Of a stretch of DNA of 19,523 bases, positions 1 to 8,700 are shown one piece after another. A program made the position numbers and the translations under genes. Position 1 is the stretch's first letter; every line of letters starts with the position of its first letter. The notes beneath the pieces were generated by a model. The model saw nothing but the letters and a program-made list of their open reading frames with translations, ran no database searches and was not told the origin of the DNA. The stretch comes from Ruminococcus sp. UBA6407 (GTDB lineage: Bacteria > Bacillota > Clostridia > Oscillospirales > Ruminococcaceae): assembly GCA_002438605.1 (NCBI GenBank), contig DJPR01000033.1, forward strand, positions 1 through 19,523, written 5' to 3'.

Positions 1-21
1 ATCAAAATAAGGGTACGGTTA

Positions 22-388
22 TGGTGGAGGCGGCGAGAATTGAACTCGCGTCCGAAAATTCATTCATACAACTTTCTACGAGTGTAGTTTATCATTTAAA
101 TTCCCTGAAGAAACCGCTGACAAACAAGCTGAATCAACAGGTAGTCCGAAGTCATTTTACAGGAACGGACACTCCCATAAAACGTTCACCGCTAATCGAC
201 GCTCAATATACAGCCGCGGTACTCTGTAAATGAACGGAAGCAGACTTAGGCTGCTACCTGTAAGTTATTTCTGCTTACAGTAATATTATTTCTAGCGTTT
301 ATATTTAAACGTGGTGCAGTTTAAAGAGTTTGCCCTGCTCTACTCGCTTATCGTACTTCAAAATCCCCGTCGAAACCTTTACGCCCCC
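22..388 (-). ncRNA. ssrA: tmRNA (transfer-messenger RNA)
   Basis: Rescues ribosomes stalled on mRNAs lacking a stop codon by acting first as an alanyl-tRNA and then as a short mRNA, with SmpB as partner. The 5' end GGGGGCG (382-388) pairs with CGCCTCC (26-32), followed by discriminator A and an encoded CCA (22-24). The T arm with loop TTCAATTC is at about 33-49, and the conserved TTTCGACGGGGAT block is near 364-378. A 6-bp hairpin (296-311) precedes the likely resume codon GCT (294-296). The tag frame then reads ARNNITVSRNNLQVAA and stops at TAA (246-248). Its 367-nt length is normal for one-piece tmRNA. It abuts smpB with no gap. The resume codon is inferred from the frame of the VAA-stop end and is less certain than the RNA ends. 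No terminator is visible in the 21 bases left downstream. Confidence 0.96.
246..296 (-). other. tmRNA-encoded proteolysis tag reading frame
   Basis: Predicted tag ARNNITVSRNNLQVAA followed by TAA. Known tags end in two alanines after a hydrophobic residue, which direct the tagged protein to ClpXP-type proteases. VAA fits that rule, although ALAA is commoner. The stop lies at the start of the hairpin-forming segment that normally follows the tag. The first codon is inferred because GCT is the only in-frame alanine codon nearby, directly after a small hairpin. Confidence 0.6.
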
Positions 389-856
389 TTAAAAATTAAT
401 CCTTGACTTCACAGAACGGTCTATTTCACGCATAGCATCACGTTTTGCAGCAGTTTCACGTTTGTCATAAAGTTTTTTACCTTTGCATAGACCAACCTGT
501 ACCTTAACTCTTGAATCCTTAAAATAAAGACTAAGTGGAATAAGAGTAAGACCTTCCTGCTTTATAGTGCCAAACAACTTATTGATTTCTTTTTTATGCA
601 TTAGCAGCTTACGCACACGCAAAGGATCTTTATTAAATATATTTCCCTTTTCATATGGTGATATGTGAAGACCTCTGATAAAAAGCTCTCCATTATCAAT
701 ACTGCACCAACTGTCTTTAAGATTAACACTTCCCTGACGTATAGACTTAACTTCAGTACCGACAAGCTCAATACCTGCTTCATAAGACTCCAGAACGAAG
801 TACTCATGACGTGCCTTACGATTTTCAGCAATTGTTTTTGTTCCTTTAGTCCGCAT
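389..856 (-). CDS. smpB: SsrA-binding protein SmpB
   Basis: Small RNA-binding protein that holds the tRNA-like part of tmRNA and places it in the A site of stalled ribosomes. The 155-residue product has the family's usual length and shows the core blocks [14 protein letters not shown] (8-21), [18 protein letters not shown] (23-40), the central [13 protein letters not shown] (79-91) and the basic tail [16 protein letters not shown]. The start at 856 has GGGAG nine nucleotides upstream. An in-frame ATG at 892 would add 12 residues, but it coincides with the predicted transcription start of the promoter at 897-925, so the shorter form is preferred. Longer readings to 1111 run backwards through the promoter. 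The TAA stop (389-391) directly touches the first base of tmRNA, so the two are probably one transcript. Confidence 0.97.
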   Translation of the reverse strand: MRTKGTKTIAENRKARHEYFVLESYEAGIELVGTEVKSIRQGSVNLKDSWCSIDNGELFIRGLHISPYEKGNIFNKDPLRVRKLLMHKKEINKLFGTIKQEGLTLIPLSLYFKDSRVKVQVGLCKGKKLYDKRETAAKRDAMREIDRSVKSRINF

Positions 857-896
857 TAATCTCAACTCCCGTCTTGTTATATCAAAGTTCATAATA

Positions 897-925
897 ATTA
901 TAACCTCTTTTTTTATCATTGTCAA
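897..925 (-). promoter_or_regulatory. Perfect sigma-A-type promoter of smpB-ssrA
   Basis: TTGACA (920-925) and TATAAT (897-902) are separated by exactly 17 bases, the full vegetative consensus. Transcription should start near 890, giving a leader of about 35 nt before the smpB ATG at 856. Such strength suits the abundant tmRNA. No second good promoter was found just upstream of ssrA; the best -10-like hexamer there is ATTAAT with no -35. Confidence 0.9.
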
Positions 926-988
926 GTAAATATAAATAATAATTATTGTGAAACAAAATGAAAAAGCAAAAATAATGACGCAATTCTT

Positions 989-1025
989 AATGCAACACCC
1001 CACAAAACTTGTGCGGTGTTGCATT
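989..1025 (-). terminator. Long hairpin at the end of the pilus operon (putative terminator)
   Basis: Arms 989-1005 and 1009-1025 pair over 17 bp with one C-C mismatch around a 3-nt loop. The arm begins within the stop codon of the last sortase gene (1024-1026). Neither strand shows an immediate run of T after the stem, so classical intrinsic termination is weakly supported. It may equally protect the 3' end of the transcript or separate the operon from the smpB promoter 60 bp downstream. Confidence 0.6.
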
Positions 1026-1671
1026 AAAGTATGACTTTGTTTACCAGACTGCACCTTACAGTAACACGACTCTGTCCGCCTAACGTGCAGGTAAAAAGAG
1101 TTAAATCCCAATCCCCGTTTATCATTTCTTCAATATTTTTACCATCAATAGTAATCAATTCGTCAACCTGATACACATATACATCGCCAGATAAATCAAT
1201 AAATCTGATAACATCATCACTTACCAACTTATTTATGTTGCCAAAATGACCCGAATAGTTATGAGCTGCAATCAATAAATTATTTTCATCAGCAGAACCT
1301 GAATATCTGCATGGAGAAATCTTTAAACCATTATATGTCCACTCCTTTTGTACAGGAAGTTCGATTTCCAGTGAAGGAATTTGAATTATACCAATATAGC
1401 TGTTTCCATCTATATTTTCCGATTTCTCATTTTTAGAAAGCAAATTCTCATATTCATTGATTTCAGGCAAAACAGTCGGATCAGTTGAAACAGGAATATA
1501 CTCATCAAGCTTTGGTAATTTATATTCTGTTTTTAAAATTTCCATTACCTTTTCAGATTTAATTTCTGCTTTTCTGTCACTCTTAATATTATATCCAACC
1601 AATAATGTTGCAATTAAAATTAAAATAATACCAATTATCATTAAAAAGAGTCCGATTTTCTTTTTTTTCAT
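1024..1671 (-). CDS. Sortase family transpeptidase, second sortase of the pilus operon
   Basis: Membrane-anchored cysteine transpeptidase that cleaves a sorting signal and joins the protein to an amine, on cell wall or pilin. The 215-residue product has one N-terminal membrane segment (about 7-27) and an extracellular catalytic domain. It starts at [16 protein letters not shown] (92-107), with His137 in [12 protein letters not shown], Cys195 in TLFTCTLGG and Arg202 or Arg206 as the third catalytic residue. It lacks the lid and the C-terminal membrane segment of class C enzymes, so it is not a shaft polymerase; assignment to class B or D by eye is unsafe. The start at 1671 has GGAGG four bases upstream. 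An in-frame ATG at 1752 lies inside a hairpin and has no good ribosome site. A plausible role is wall-anchoring of the finished fibre. Confidence 0.9.
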   Translation of the reverse strand: MKKKKIGLFLMIIGIILILIATLLVGYNIKSDRKAEIKSEKVMEILKTEYKLPKLDEYIPVSTDPTVLPEINEYENLLSKNEKSENIDGNSYIGIIQIPSLEIELPVQKEWTYNGLKISPCRYSGSADENNLLIAAHNYSGHFGNINKLVSDDVIRFIDLSGDVYVYQVDELITIDGKNIEEMINGDWDLTLFTCTLGGQSRVTVRCSLVNKVIL

Positions 1672-1689
1672 GTTGCCTCCAAAGAGAAA

Positions 1690-1749
1690 AACTGTCATAT
1701 TCATAACAAACAGAAGTATAAAAATCTGCATTGCACGAATATGACAGTT
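1690..1749 (-). promoter_or_regulatory. Attenuator-like hairpin ahead of the second sortase gene
   Basis: A perfect 13-bp inverted repeat has arms AACTGTCATATTC and GAATATGACAGTT on the minus strand (1737-1749 and 1690-1702) around a 34-nt loop. Directly after the second arm the minus strand reads TTTCTCTTT and then GGAGG, the ribosome site of the sortase gene. The hairpin plus U-rich run resembles an intrinsic terminator or attenuator placed between minor pilin and sortase. An RNase processing or stabilising site is the alternative. Confidence 0.55.
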
Positions 1750-1763
1750 CATTATTACCCAAG

Positions 1764-2927
1764 TTACTTTTTATTTTCCTTATTTATATACCAACCAAAA
1801 CTGAAAAGTACCAATCCTGCAAAACCAAGTACAGGAACCGGCCACCAAAGCTGACCAGTCTGCGGCAGTTTATCCTTTGAACTTACTGTAGTTGTAATGC
1901 TATTCTTTACAGTAGTATACGTTATTTGTCCGCTGCTTGTCAAGCCGCTGCCATTTGATGAAACTCTGCTTCCTGTAGCACTTGTACTGCTGCCGCCTTT
2001 CACTGTAGTAACCTGTGATGTTGTTACACTGCTTACATCAGTTGTAGTAGACTGCGGTACAGACGTTGTTACCTTTGGCGGAAAGTTCTCATCATAAGTA
2101 TTTGTAATAACGAAAAGCTCTGCTGTAACATTTCCTGATTTAACCGCACTTTGAGTATAGCTGACATAACAATTATCAGGAACACTATCCTCAATAACAG
2201 TCCAACGATAAATATTAGGAAGCTCATCCCATGTAAACTCCCAGTTGTTTTCCTCATTTAAAACTACAGTATCATAAAGCTCGCCGTCCTGAAACAGCTT
2301 AACAGTTATATCAGGAGTATTTTTAGCATATTCCCAAACCTTTTTTACTGTTCTGTCAGCGGTATTGTTTTCATTACCACTGCTTACAAGTCCGATTTTA
2401 GGAATAATTGTCATATTCAAATCCCAATCACAGTCATACTTCTGACCATCTGCAATGCAGACAAGAGTAGGAACAGATAAAAACAATCCCAAGTCTTTTT
2501 TTACAGGTTCACCCAAAACCAGATAACAGCCCTCTTCCAAAGAATCAAAAGTAGCTGTTCCCTTTGAACTTGCAATTTTTGAGTACAAAGGCTGAATATT
2601 TTGAGCTACAGCATATGCTTCAAGAGAATAGGCTGCGGATTTTATTAAGGAATCATTGCTTATATCAAACTTTACAGGAAAATCCGCAAATTCACCGCAT
2701 AGCTTTACTGTTCCTGAATCAATAACATCTGCAACTCTGTATACACGCCAATGCATGTCAACTACCTGAATTTTAGCAGAACTGCTGTCTACAGTAAGAC
2801 TTCCTCTTTCATCAGCTTCAGCATTAATCGGCATCATAAAAAAACATATAAGGTTAAACAGCAATGCAAAAATTCCAACCTTACCGATTATTTTATTGTG
2901 TACCACTATCCTCACCTGCTTTCGCAT
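1764..2927 (-). CDS. Minor (basal) pilin, LPQTG-anchored, Cna_B domain
   Basis: Probable accessory pilin at the base or along the shaft of the fibre. The 387 residues hold a signal peptide (hydrophobic 13-36), an N-terminal region of about 150 residues that I do not recognise in detail (it starts GSLTVDSSSAKI and has several cysteines), and one Cna_B domain (about 191-278). That domain keeps the isopeptide triad: Lys in RTVKKVW (192-198), Glu246 and Asn276. A Ser/Thr-rich stalk follows (about 285-350), then LPQTG (354-358), a membrane segment and the tail NKENKK. The gene overlaps the sortase C gene by 35 nt, implying translational coupling. The start is uncertain: ATG 2927 has AAGGA 16 nt upstream, TTG 2930 is in frame, and a downstream GTG follows AGGTGAGG. 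A single Cna_B domain with a stalk fits known basal pilins. Confidence 0.88.
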   Translation of the reverse strand: MRKQVRIVVHNKIIGKVGIFALLFNLICFFMMPINAEADERGSLTVDSSSAKIQVVDMHWRVYRVADVIDSGTVKLCGEFADFPVKFDISNDSLIKSAAYSLEAYAVAQNIQPLYSKIASSKGTATFDSLEEGCYLVLGEPVKKDLGLFLSVPTLVCIADGQKYDCDWDLNMTIIPKIGLVSSGNENNTADRTVKKVWEYAKNTPDITVKLFQDGELYDTVVLNEENNWEFTWDELPNIYRWTVIEDSVPDNCYVSYTQSAVKSGNVTAELFVITNTYDENFPPKVTTSVPQSTTTDVSSVTTSQVTTVKGGSSTSATGSRVSSNGSGLTSSGQITYTTVKNSITTTVSSKDKLPQTGQLWWPVPVLGFAGLVLFSFGWYINKENKK

Positions 2928-3801
2928 CAAAATTATCTGCCAGTCCTTTTTTCTTTTTCTTATGTTTTTGTCTTATTGAACCGCCTATAATTGTAAGAGA
3001 AAATGTAATTATCAGCAATGGAACTGCAATTATAGATGCAACAACCATTGGCTCAATCTGAACTGCATCTGACGAAACTCTGACAACAAGCTCAGGTGCA
3101 GCAGTTGCAATTCTCTTTCCTCTAACAAGAAGTCGGTGAGTATTAACTCCGTAAGGAGTGCATGTAAGAAGGGTTACATAATCCTTTCCGCTTGTTATTT
3201 CAAGATTGTTGACTTCCTGCGGTTCAACTATTACTATTCTGTCAACTTCATAGGTCAAAACCTCATTTAAGACTGTTACCGTAAACACATCTCCGACAAC
3301 AAGCTTATCCAAATCACTGAAAAGCTTTGCGGAGGGAAGACCTCTATGTGCTGAGAGTACGGCATGGGTTGAATCTCCGCCTATCGGGAGAGTTGAACCC
3401 TCTAAATGACCTATTGCAATATTCAATACCTCAGCACTTGTGCCGTGATAAATCGGCAGCTGTATCTGTATCTGCGGTATTGTAACATATCCCATAATGC
3501 CTGTTCCCGTAATATCGAGTACATCCTCATAGCCTGCAACATCTTTATAATTGCTAAGCGGAGAACCTGTTTCTTTCAATCGCCTATTATAGTCCTTTGC
3601 CGCCTCAAAGATTTCTGAATAATCCTCCTCGGAAAGATTATTCATTGCTTCATCATACTTAGCTATCGCATAACTCTGATGCTTTGTATTAATGTAATTG
3701 CTGACTGTCGGATAGAGCATTACGGAGAATCCCACGAGAAAAATCAGAATTAGAATTAATGTTGCAATCCAGCCATGTTTTTTCTTTTTCCTTGTTTTCA
3801 C
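2893..3801 (-). CDS. Class C sortase (pilin polymerase)
   Basis: Joins pilins by linking the Thr of a cleaved sorting motif to a Lys of the next subunit. Numbered from the upstream GTG at 3813, it has 306 residues, with membrane segments at about 14-36 and 254-278, the latter typical of class C. Family blocks are GIMGYVTIPQIQIQLPIYHG (105-124), GHLEGSTLPIGGDSTHAVLSAHRGLPSAKLF with His156, and TLLTCTPYGVNTHRLLVRGKR with Cys218 and Arg227. The Asp-Pro-aromatic lid motif usual before the catalytic domain is not visible; that stretch (84-98) reads SPLSNYKDVAGYEDV. The start is unclear. GTG 3813 overlaps its own Shine-Dalgarno, while GTG 3801 lies 11 nt after GGGAG and is preferred. An ATG at 3806 in another frame opens a two-codon ORF ending on the 3801 start. 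It lies between the major and minor pilin genes, as in known pilus clusters. Confidence 0.94.
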   Translation of the reverse strand: MKTRKKKKHGWIATLILILIFLVGFSVMLYPTVSNYINTKHQSYAIAKYDEAMNNLSEEDYSEIFEAAKDYNRRLKETGSPLSNYKDVAGYEDVLDITGTGIMGYVTIPQIQIQLPIYHGTSAEVLNIAIGHLEGSTLPIGGDSTHAVLSAHRGLPSAKLFSDLDKLVVGDVFTVTVLNEVLTYEVDRIVIVEPQEVNNLEITSGKDYVTLLTCTPYGVNTHRLLVRGKRIATAAPELVVRVSSDAVQIEPMVVASIIAVPLLIITFSLTIIGGSIRQKHKKKKKGLADNFDAKAGEDSGTQ

Positions 3802-3821
3802 CTCATGGAACACTCCCTAAT

Positions 3822-3852
3822 GCTCGCCCGCAAGCAATTCCTGCGGGCAAGC
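3822..3852 (-). promoter_or_regulatory. GC-rich hairpin between major pilin and sortase C genes
   Basis: Arms 3822-3832 and 3842-3852 pair over 11 bp with one mismatch around a 9-nt loop; the core is GCCCGCA/TGCGGGC. It is much more GC-rich than its surroundings. It ends about 5 nt before the AGGGAG ribosome site of the sortase gene. There is no T-run after it, so a stabiliser or processing site that protects the pilin message, or lowers sortase translation, is likelier than termination. Confidence 0.6.
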
Positions 3853-3896
3853 CTAGAATTTAATTAACCGTCATTTTGGTATGTCTTATTCTTAAA

Positions 3897-5606
3897 TTAA
3901 TCTTCGTTTTTGCCTAATCTCTTCTTTGTTACAAGAGCTATTCCTGAACCTACTACTAATGTTCCGCCGAGTACATAGAATATTGTTGTACCAATGCCAC
4001 CTGTTGATGGAAGTGTTGAACCCTTACTGTTAGCAATGTTGATGCTTGCTATACCTGTATCTACATTTCCTGTACCAGCATTACCGTCAGCTGTAACCTT
4101 AAGTTCTGTTAATGCATCGGCCGGAGAAGAATTCCAAGTCTGATTATTTGCTGTTTCAGCCTTTATAACAACTTCAACAGCGTTTGTAAGTTTATTATAG
4201 CTACCTGGAGCTTCTGTTTCTGTAAGTGTATATACACCATCATCAAGACCAATAACCTTAAACAGACCATCTGTATCAGATACTAATGTTGTTGTACCGG
4301 AAGGATCAGTTTCAGGTTCATCAACCCAAGCTAATACTATTTGACTTGTTGAACTAATCTTAGCATATTTGCCATCACTATTCTGCAATGTAAATTTAGC
4401 ACCTGCAAGTTTAGCATTAGTAGCCTTATCAACCTTAGTTACGTCAAGCTCATATGTAAATACAATTACCTTATCTTCCGGAGTTTCACCTGTATCATCA
4501 GGTTTTGTTGTGCCATCACCGGTTGCATTAGGATTATTTGAATATTCAAGCTTTACCTTATTTTCCTGACCGGGAAGTCCGATTTCAGCATTACTTTTTA
4601 ATACTGCTGTATACTCAATAGTTACAATTGAATCTTTTGTAATTGACTGTATACCAGCTGTGTCTTTATCAATATCAATAGATTTAATATCATTAAATTT
4701 AACCATTAGCTCAGGGCCTCTGCTTCCATCTTCTAATGCTACTGCTGTTGAAACTTCACATACACCACTCGCGGGAGTAATTTCTTTTCCATCTATGTAA
4801 ACCATAATGTTCTTAGGTACTTCAAATTGACTGCCTAATGAATCAGAAAACTGATAATAATAATGTTCATAATCATCAAGAGTATCAGGCATTGTACCAT
4901 AAAGCTTAAATGGAACTGCATCGCCAATATTATAGTCAGCTACATCATTCCACTTTTTATCAGTTTCATGATCTGCAAAATCATCATTAGCTTTTTTAAC
5001 GTTTTCATAAACTTTCTTTTGAACTGTAGGATATGATTTCTTTGTTACAATATTTATATCAGTATCCCCACCTGATACTTCAAGTATAAACTTTGAAACA
5101 GCATCATGTGTATTATCTGTTCCCATAACATCTTTAACTATATAATATCCAGCAGGTAAATTAACAGCTGTACCTGATAATTCTGTACCACTTGTTCCAA
5201 CATATTTAGCAAGAACACTAGCTAATTTATCAGCCTCACTTGATTTGTCTCCGATTTTCTCAATTGCTTGTGCTACTGCTGCTGCATCTGTGTTAGAACC
5301 TATAACAGATCCAATAGTTGTTGGCGGAGTTGTAGTAGAGTCGGTTACAATACCTGTAAAATCAGTATCAGCTAATAATTCTGTTGATTTAAAGCCAGTA
5401 GCCCAACCTGTTACTGTCAAACCATTTGTTGAATATGTACCGTCAAAAATCTTATAAGCAGTATATGTATGGGTTGCCTGATCTGATGAACTACTAATAG
5501 TTACGTTAGTAGCCGAAGTGGTAAAAGAAGCTGTAGTAGCCATAGTCATAGGAGCCATCATGCATGCTGCTAATGCGAAAGCTGCAAATTTGTTAGTTTT
5601 TTTCAT
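3897..5606 (-). CDS. Major shaft pilin, LPSTG-anchored (SpaA/FctA-like)
   Basis: Predicted repeating subunit of the sortase-assembled fibre, 569 residues. A signal peptide (MKKTNKFAAFALAACMMA) is followed by an N-terminal D1 domain (about 30-190). The segment YPTVQKKV (192-199) probably carries the lysine that accepts the next subunit, in place of the classical VYPK. Then come a fimbrial isopeptide D2-type domain (about 195-385, with YNIGDAVPFKLYGTMPD), a Cna_B-like D3 domain (386-525) with the E-box YTLTETEAPGSY (459-470), LPSTG (532-536), a membrane segment and the tail KKRLGKNED. The start at 5606 has AAAGGA nine bases upstream. In-frame ATGs at 5684 (also with AAAGGA) and 5693 would add 26 or 29 residues. 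Gene order and size fit a backbone pilin. Confidence 0.93.
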   Translation of the reverse strand: MKKTNKFAAFALAACMMAPMTMATTASFTTSATNVTISSSSDQATHTYTAYKIFDGTYSTNGLTVTGWATGFKSTELLADTDFTGIVTDSTTTPPTTIGSVIGSNTDAAAVAQAIEKIGDKSSEADKLASVLAKYVGTSGTELSGTAVNLPAGYYIVKDVMGTDNTHDAVSKFILEVSGGDTDINIVTKKSYPTVQKKVYENVKKANDDFADHETDKKWNDVADYNIGDAVPFKLYGTMPDTLDDYEHYYYQFSDSLGSQFEVPKNIMVYIDGKEITPASGVCEVSTAVALEDGSRGPELMVKFNDIKSIDIDKDTAGIQSITKDSIVTIEYTAVLKSNAEIGLPGQENKVKLEYSNNPNATGDGTTKPDDTGETPEDKVIVFTYELDVTKVDKATNAKLAGAKFTLQNSDGKYAKISSTSQIVLAWVDEPETDPSGTTTLVSDTDGLFKVIGLDDGVYTLTETEAPGSYNKLTNAVEVVIKAETANNQTWNSSPADALTELKVTADGNAGTGNVDTGIASINIANSKGSTLPSTGGIGTTIFYVLGGTLVVGSGIALVTKKRLGKNED

Positions 5607-5709
5607 AAAATCATATCCTTTCATTTTTGAGTTATTTAGGTTTGCATTTTTGTGATTGTGTTTGCTGTTAAACTTGTTTTTCATTTTTAACATCCTTTCT
5701 GCATGAAAT

Positions 5710-8700
5710 TTACTTAAATTCCATGGATTTTTTCTTTAAAATTTTAAGTGCTATATAAATTCCTGCCGAAGCTGTCATCATTATAATTCCTGCATTTCGG
5801 TAGTCATTAATACCTTTTCCACCCGTTGAGGGCATTTCTATGGAGCCAGACGTAACTTTAGTATTGAGTATTGTTATATTGCCGTTATTTCCTGTGATAT
5901 ATCCTGTATCACCCGGACTGTCACCATATTGATATGAACTTTGATATCCATTTACAAATTTTTCTTCTACCCAATAGTAATAAACATTTCCTGATTCATC
6001 ATACATTGGAAGGTCTGATATTGTTTTTGTCCAACTATTATTTGAACCTAAAGTTACCTCCTGAACCAATGTCGCATCAGTATTGGAATTTGAACCTTGA
6101 TTTGATGCTAGCAAGTTTAATCCTGATATTTTAAAAGCAGATTTAAACTGAGCAGTTGAATCATCAGAAACTACATATTCTATAGAAGTAAATTTTTGAC
6201 TAGAATTACTTATTTCTATTTGTATCGAATCTACATCGTCAGTAAAAATAAATGTAATGCTATTGCTATTAAAAACATAATTTGTGTTACCCCAAATTTT
6301 CTTTTCAATATATGCACTAGAATCTAAAAAGTCTTTTATAGCATCACTAGGTAGTTCAATACATACACAAGTATTATCACTATTAAAAAAACCTAATTTT
6401 ATTTCTTGCAATACATTTGTGCTTTTCTTTATTTTGATTTTAGCCTCAGCCCATTGGTTACCACTAAAAGTAAATTTAGCTTTTCTTATTTGGGCTAGTT
6501 CAATTACTGGTGAACTGCTATAATCAGTAATAGTGCCAGATACAACATTGCCGCTTGGTGCATTAGTTGTCGTAGTAGTAATAATTGAAGTTGTTGAGAT
6601 TGATGTTGATGTAGTAGCTGATGTTGATGTAGTAGTTGATGCCGCAGTAACTGAAACTTCAATTAAACTTGACATACCATTCGCTGTAAAGCTCAAACTT
6701 GATGTATCAGTAATTTCAGGTTCATTACTCCAACATTGGAATTCGTAATGACTAATATCATCAGTAATTTTAACTGAATATGTATTATCACTACTTTTTG
6801 TAAAACCTACAAATCCTCCACTCTTATTACTATAGTAACCAAAATTAGTGTTGTCTTTATTATCAGAATTAAATTTAAAAGTAACTGTATCTCCTGATTT
6901 TATTCTTGTTAAATCCAGTTTATAAACAGCACCTACTTGATATTTTATATAACTGTTATCAGCAGGTACATTGCTTATCGTACTGCTGCCATCAGAAGAA
7001 ATCGTACCATTTGTATAACTATCACTGCTATTCAACTTATATTTGAAGCTGTTTGATACTGAAGCAATATAATCACCGCCATTAGTTGGCTTGTTATTTT
7101 GCGGTAAATTATTAAATACATAAGTTTTTGTAGTTGGTGCAGTAGTTGTGGTTAATATTGTAGTTGATGTTGCTGATGCTGACATTGAAGTCGATGTTAC
7201 AGTTATAAATGTCTGTTTTGGTACATCATTCTTATTGGTTGACCTGTGAATTTCCACAGTAATGTCATTATGCTGAGTATCAGGATCAGACCAATTCTTT
7301 GTTAAATTTAGTGATAGAGTTTTGATATTTATAATTGTAATCGTCTTATCTGTACTGTCAATTGCAACTCCATTACTGTCTGCACTTACTTTAACATACC
7401 CACTAGGATTACTTTTTTCAACTACCCTGTAATAATACTTTGTTGTGCCATTAGTATCATATGCCGGCAAGTTACTATAAGTATATGTCCAAGTGTTTCC
7501 GTTTTTAGTTGGTGTAGGTTGAACAGAAGCATAATCTTGCCAAGTACCTGAATCACTTAATTTCCGTTGTAAAATTAATGTAATATCAGGTCTATTAGAT
7601 GAATTATTGTCTATCCATTTTTTATTAACAGCTAATTCTAATGATTTTAGCGTATTGGTAATTGTTACTGTACCACTTTCAGTCATTTTATCTGAGCTGT
7701 ATGAAACATTATAACCTACAGGTATATTTTTTTCTACCACCTTATATTGATATGTAACTGAATTATCATCACTCTTTTTTGGCAAATCAATAAATGAACA
7801 TTTCCATTGATTACTCTCATCAAGCGTTGCTGATTTGCCTGACACATCAGTCCAAGTATTACCATTATCACTGCTTCGCTGGAGCTGAACCGTAATACTG
7901 TTAGGTTTAGAATCAAAACCTCTCCAAATCTTTTCAACATTGATTTGAATATTAGTACTTTCAGGAGTATCTCCTGTTATCATATTAGTTAAATTAATAG
8001 TTTTCGTACTATCAGTTGAAAGACTAACTCCATTGCCACTATACTGAATTGGAATATACTCTGCTCCGTTAGGAACAACCTCTTCAAAATAGTAATAATA
8101 AGTTTGATTGGAAGCATTTACAAACGGCAATTCTTCAATTCTGTAAGACCAACCATTTGCAGCATTCAACACAATATTCTGATAACCGGCTACAGACTCT
8201 GCATCGCTTGGAGCTCCGGAAACTGCACCATTTGAACCAAAACAACTTATATCAGATGTTACAGAAGCATCACCTTTGATTTTTGACGTTGGCAATCCAA
8301 ATACCGTATATCCGTCTTTAACGCTATTATCTTTAACCTTTACATAATAATATTTATTTGATATTAATTCATAACCGTCAAAATTTGTACTGTTTGTATC
8401 GGGTTTCAATGAAACACTTGCAACAGATGTACCCACATCGGAAGTTGTGTCACATTCATATAGCTCAGCAATAAAAATATCATCTTCAGATGCTACTCCA
8501 TTCCAATCTATATTTAATGTGTACTTTTGTGTAATAGGAGCGAGGAATTTTACACTCACTGTAAAATCACCATACATTCCTAATTTTATATAATTGGAAG
8601 TTAAAGAAATATTATCTAAAGTAATATTAGAAGTGTTTAATTGTATATTACTTGAACCATTATTTCCGCTTTGGTCACAATTATATTGAAAATCTCCATT

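Noticed and set aside
21..233. 70-codon plus-strand frame at the left edge
   Set aside because: It lies wholly within tmRNA, whose structure explains the sequence; no ribosome site.
857..1111. N-terminal extension of SmpB giving a 240-residue protein
   Set aside because: It reads through the operon-end hairpin and the perfect promoter at 897-925. The family starts near residue 1 of the 155-residue form, which has its own ribosome site.
1457..1744. 95-codon plus-strand frame opposite the second sortase
   Set aside because: It is a shadow of a gene with clear sortase motifs; the hydrophobic product comes from the complement of the membrane segment.
6533..6748. Valine-rich plus-strand frame
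   Set aside because: It is the complement of Thr/Ser-rich adhesin codons, not a gene.
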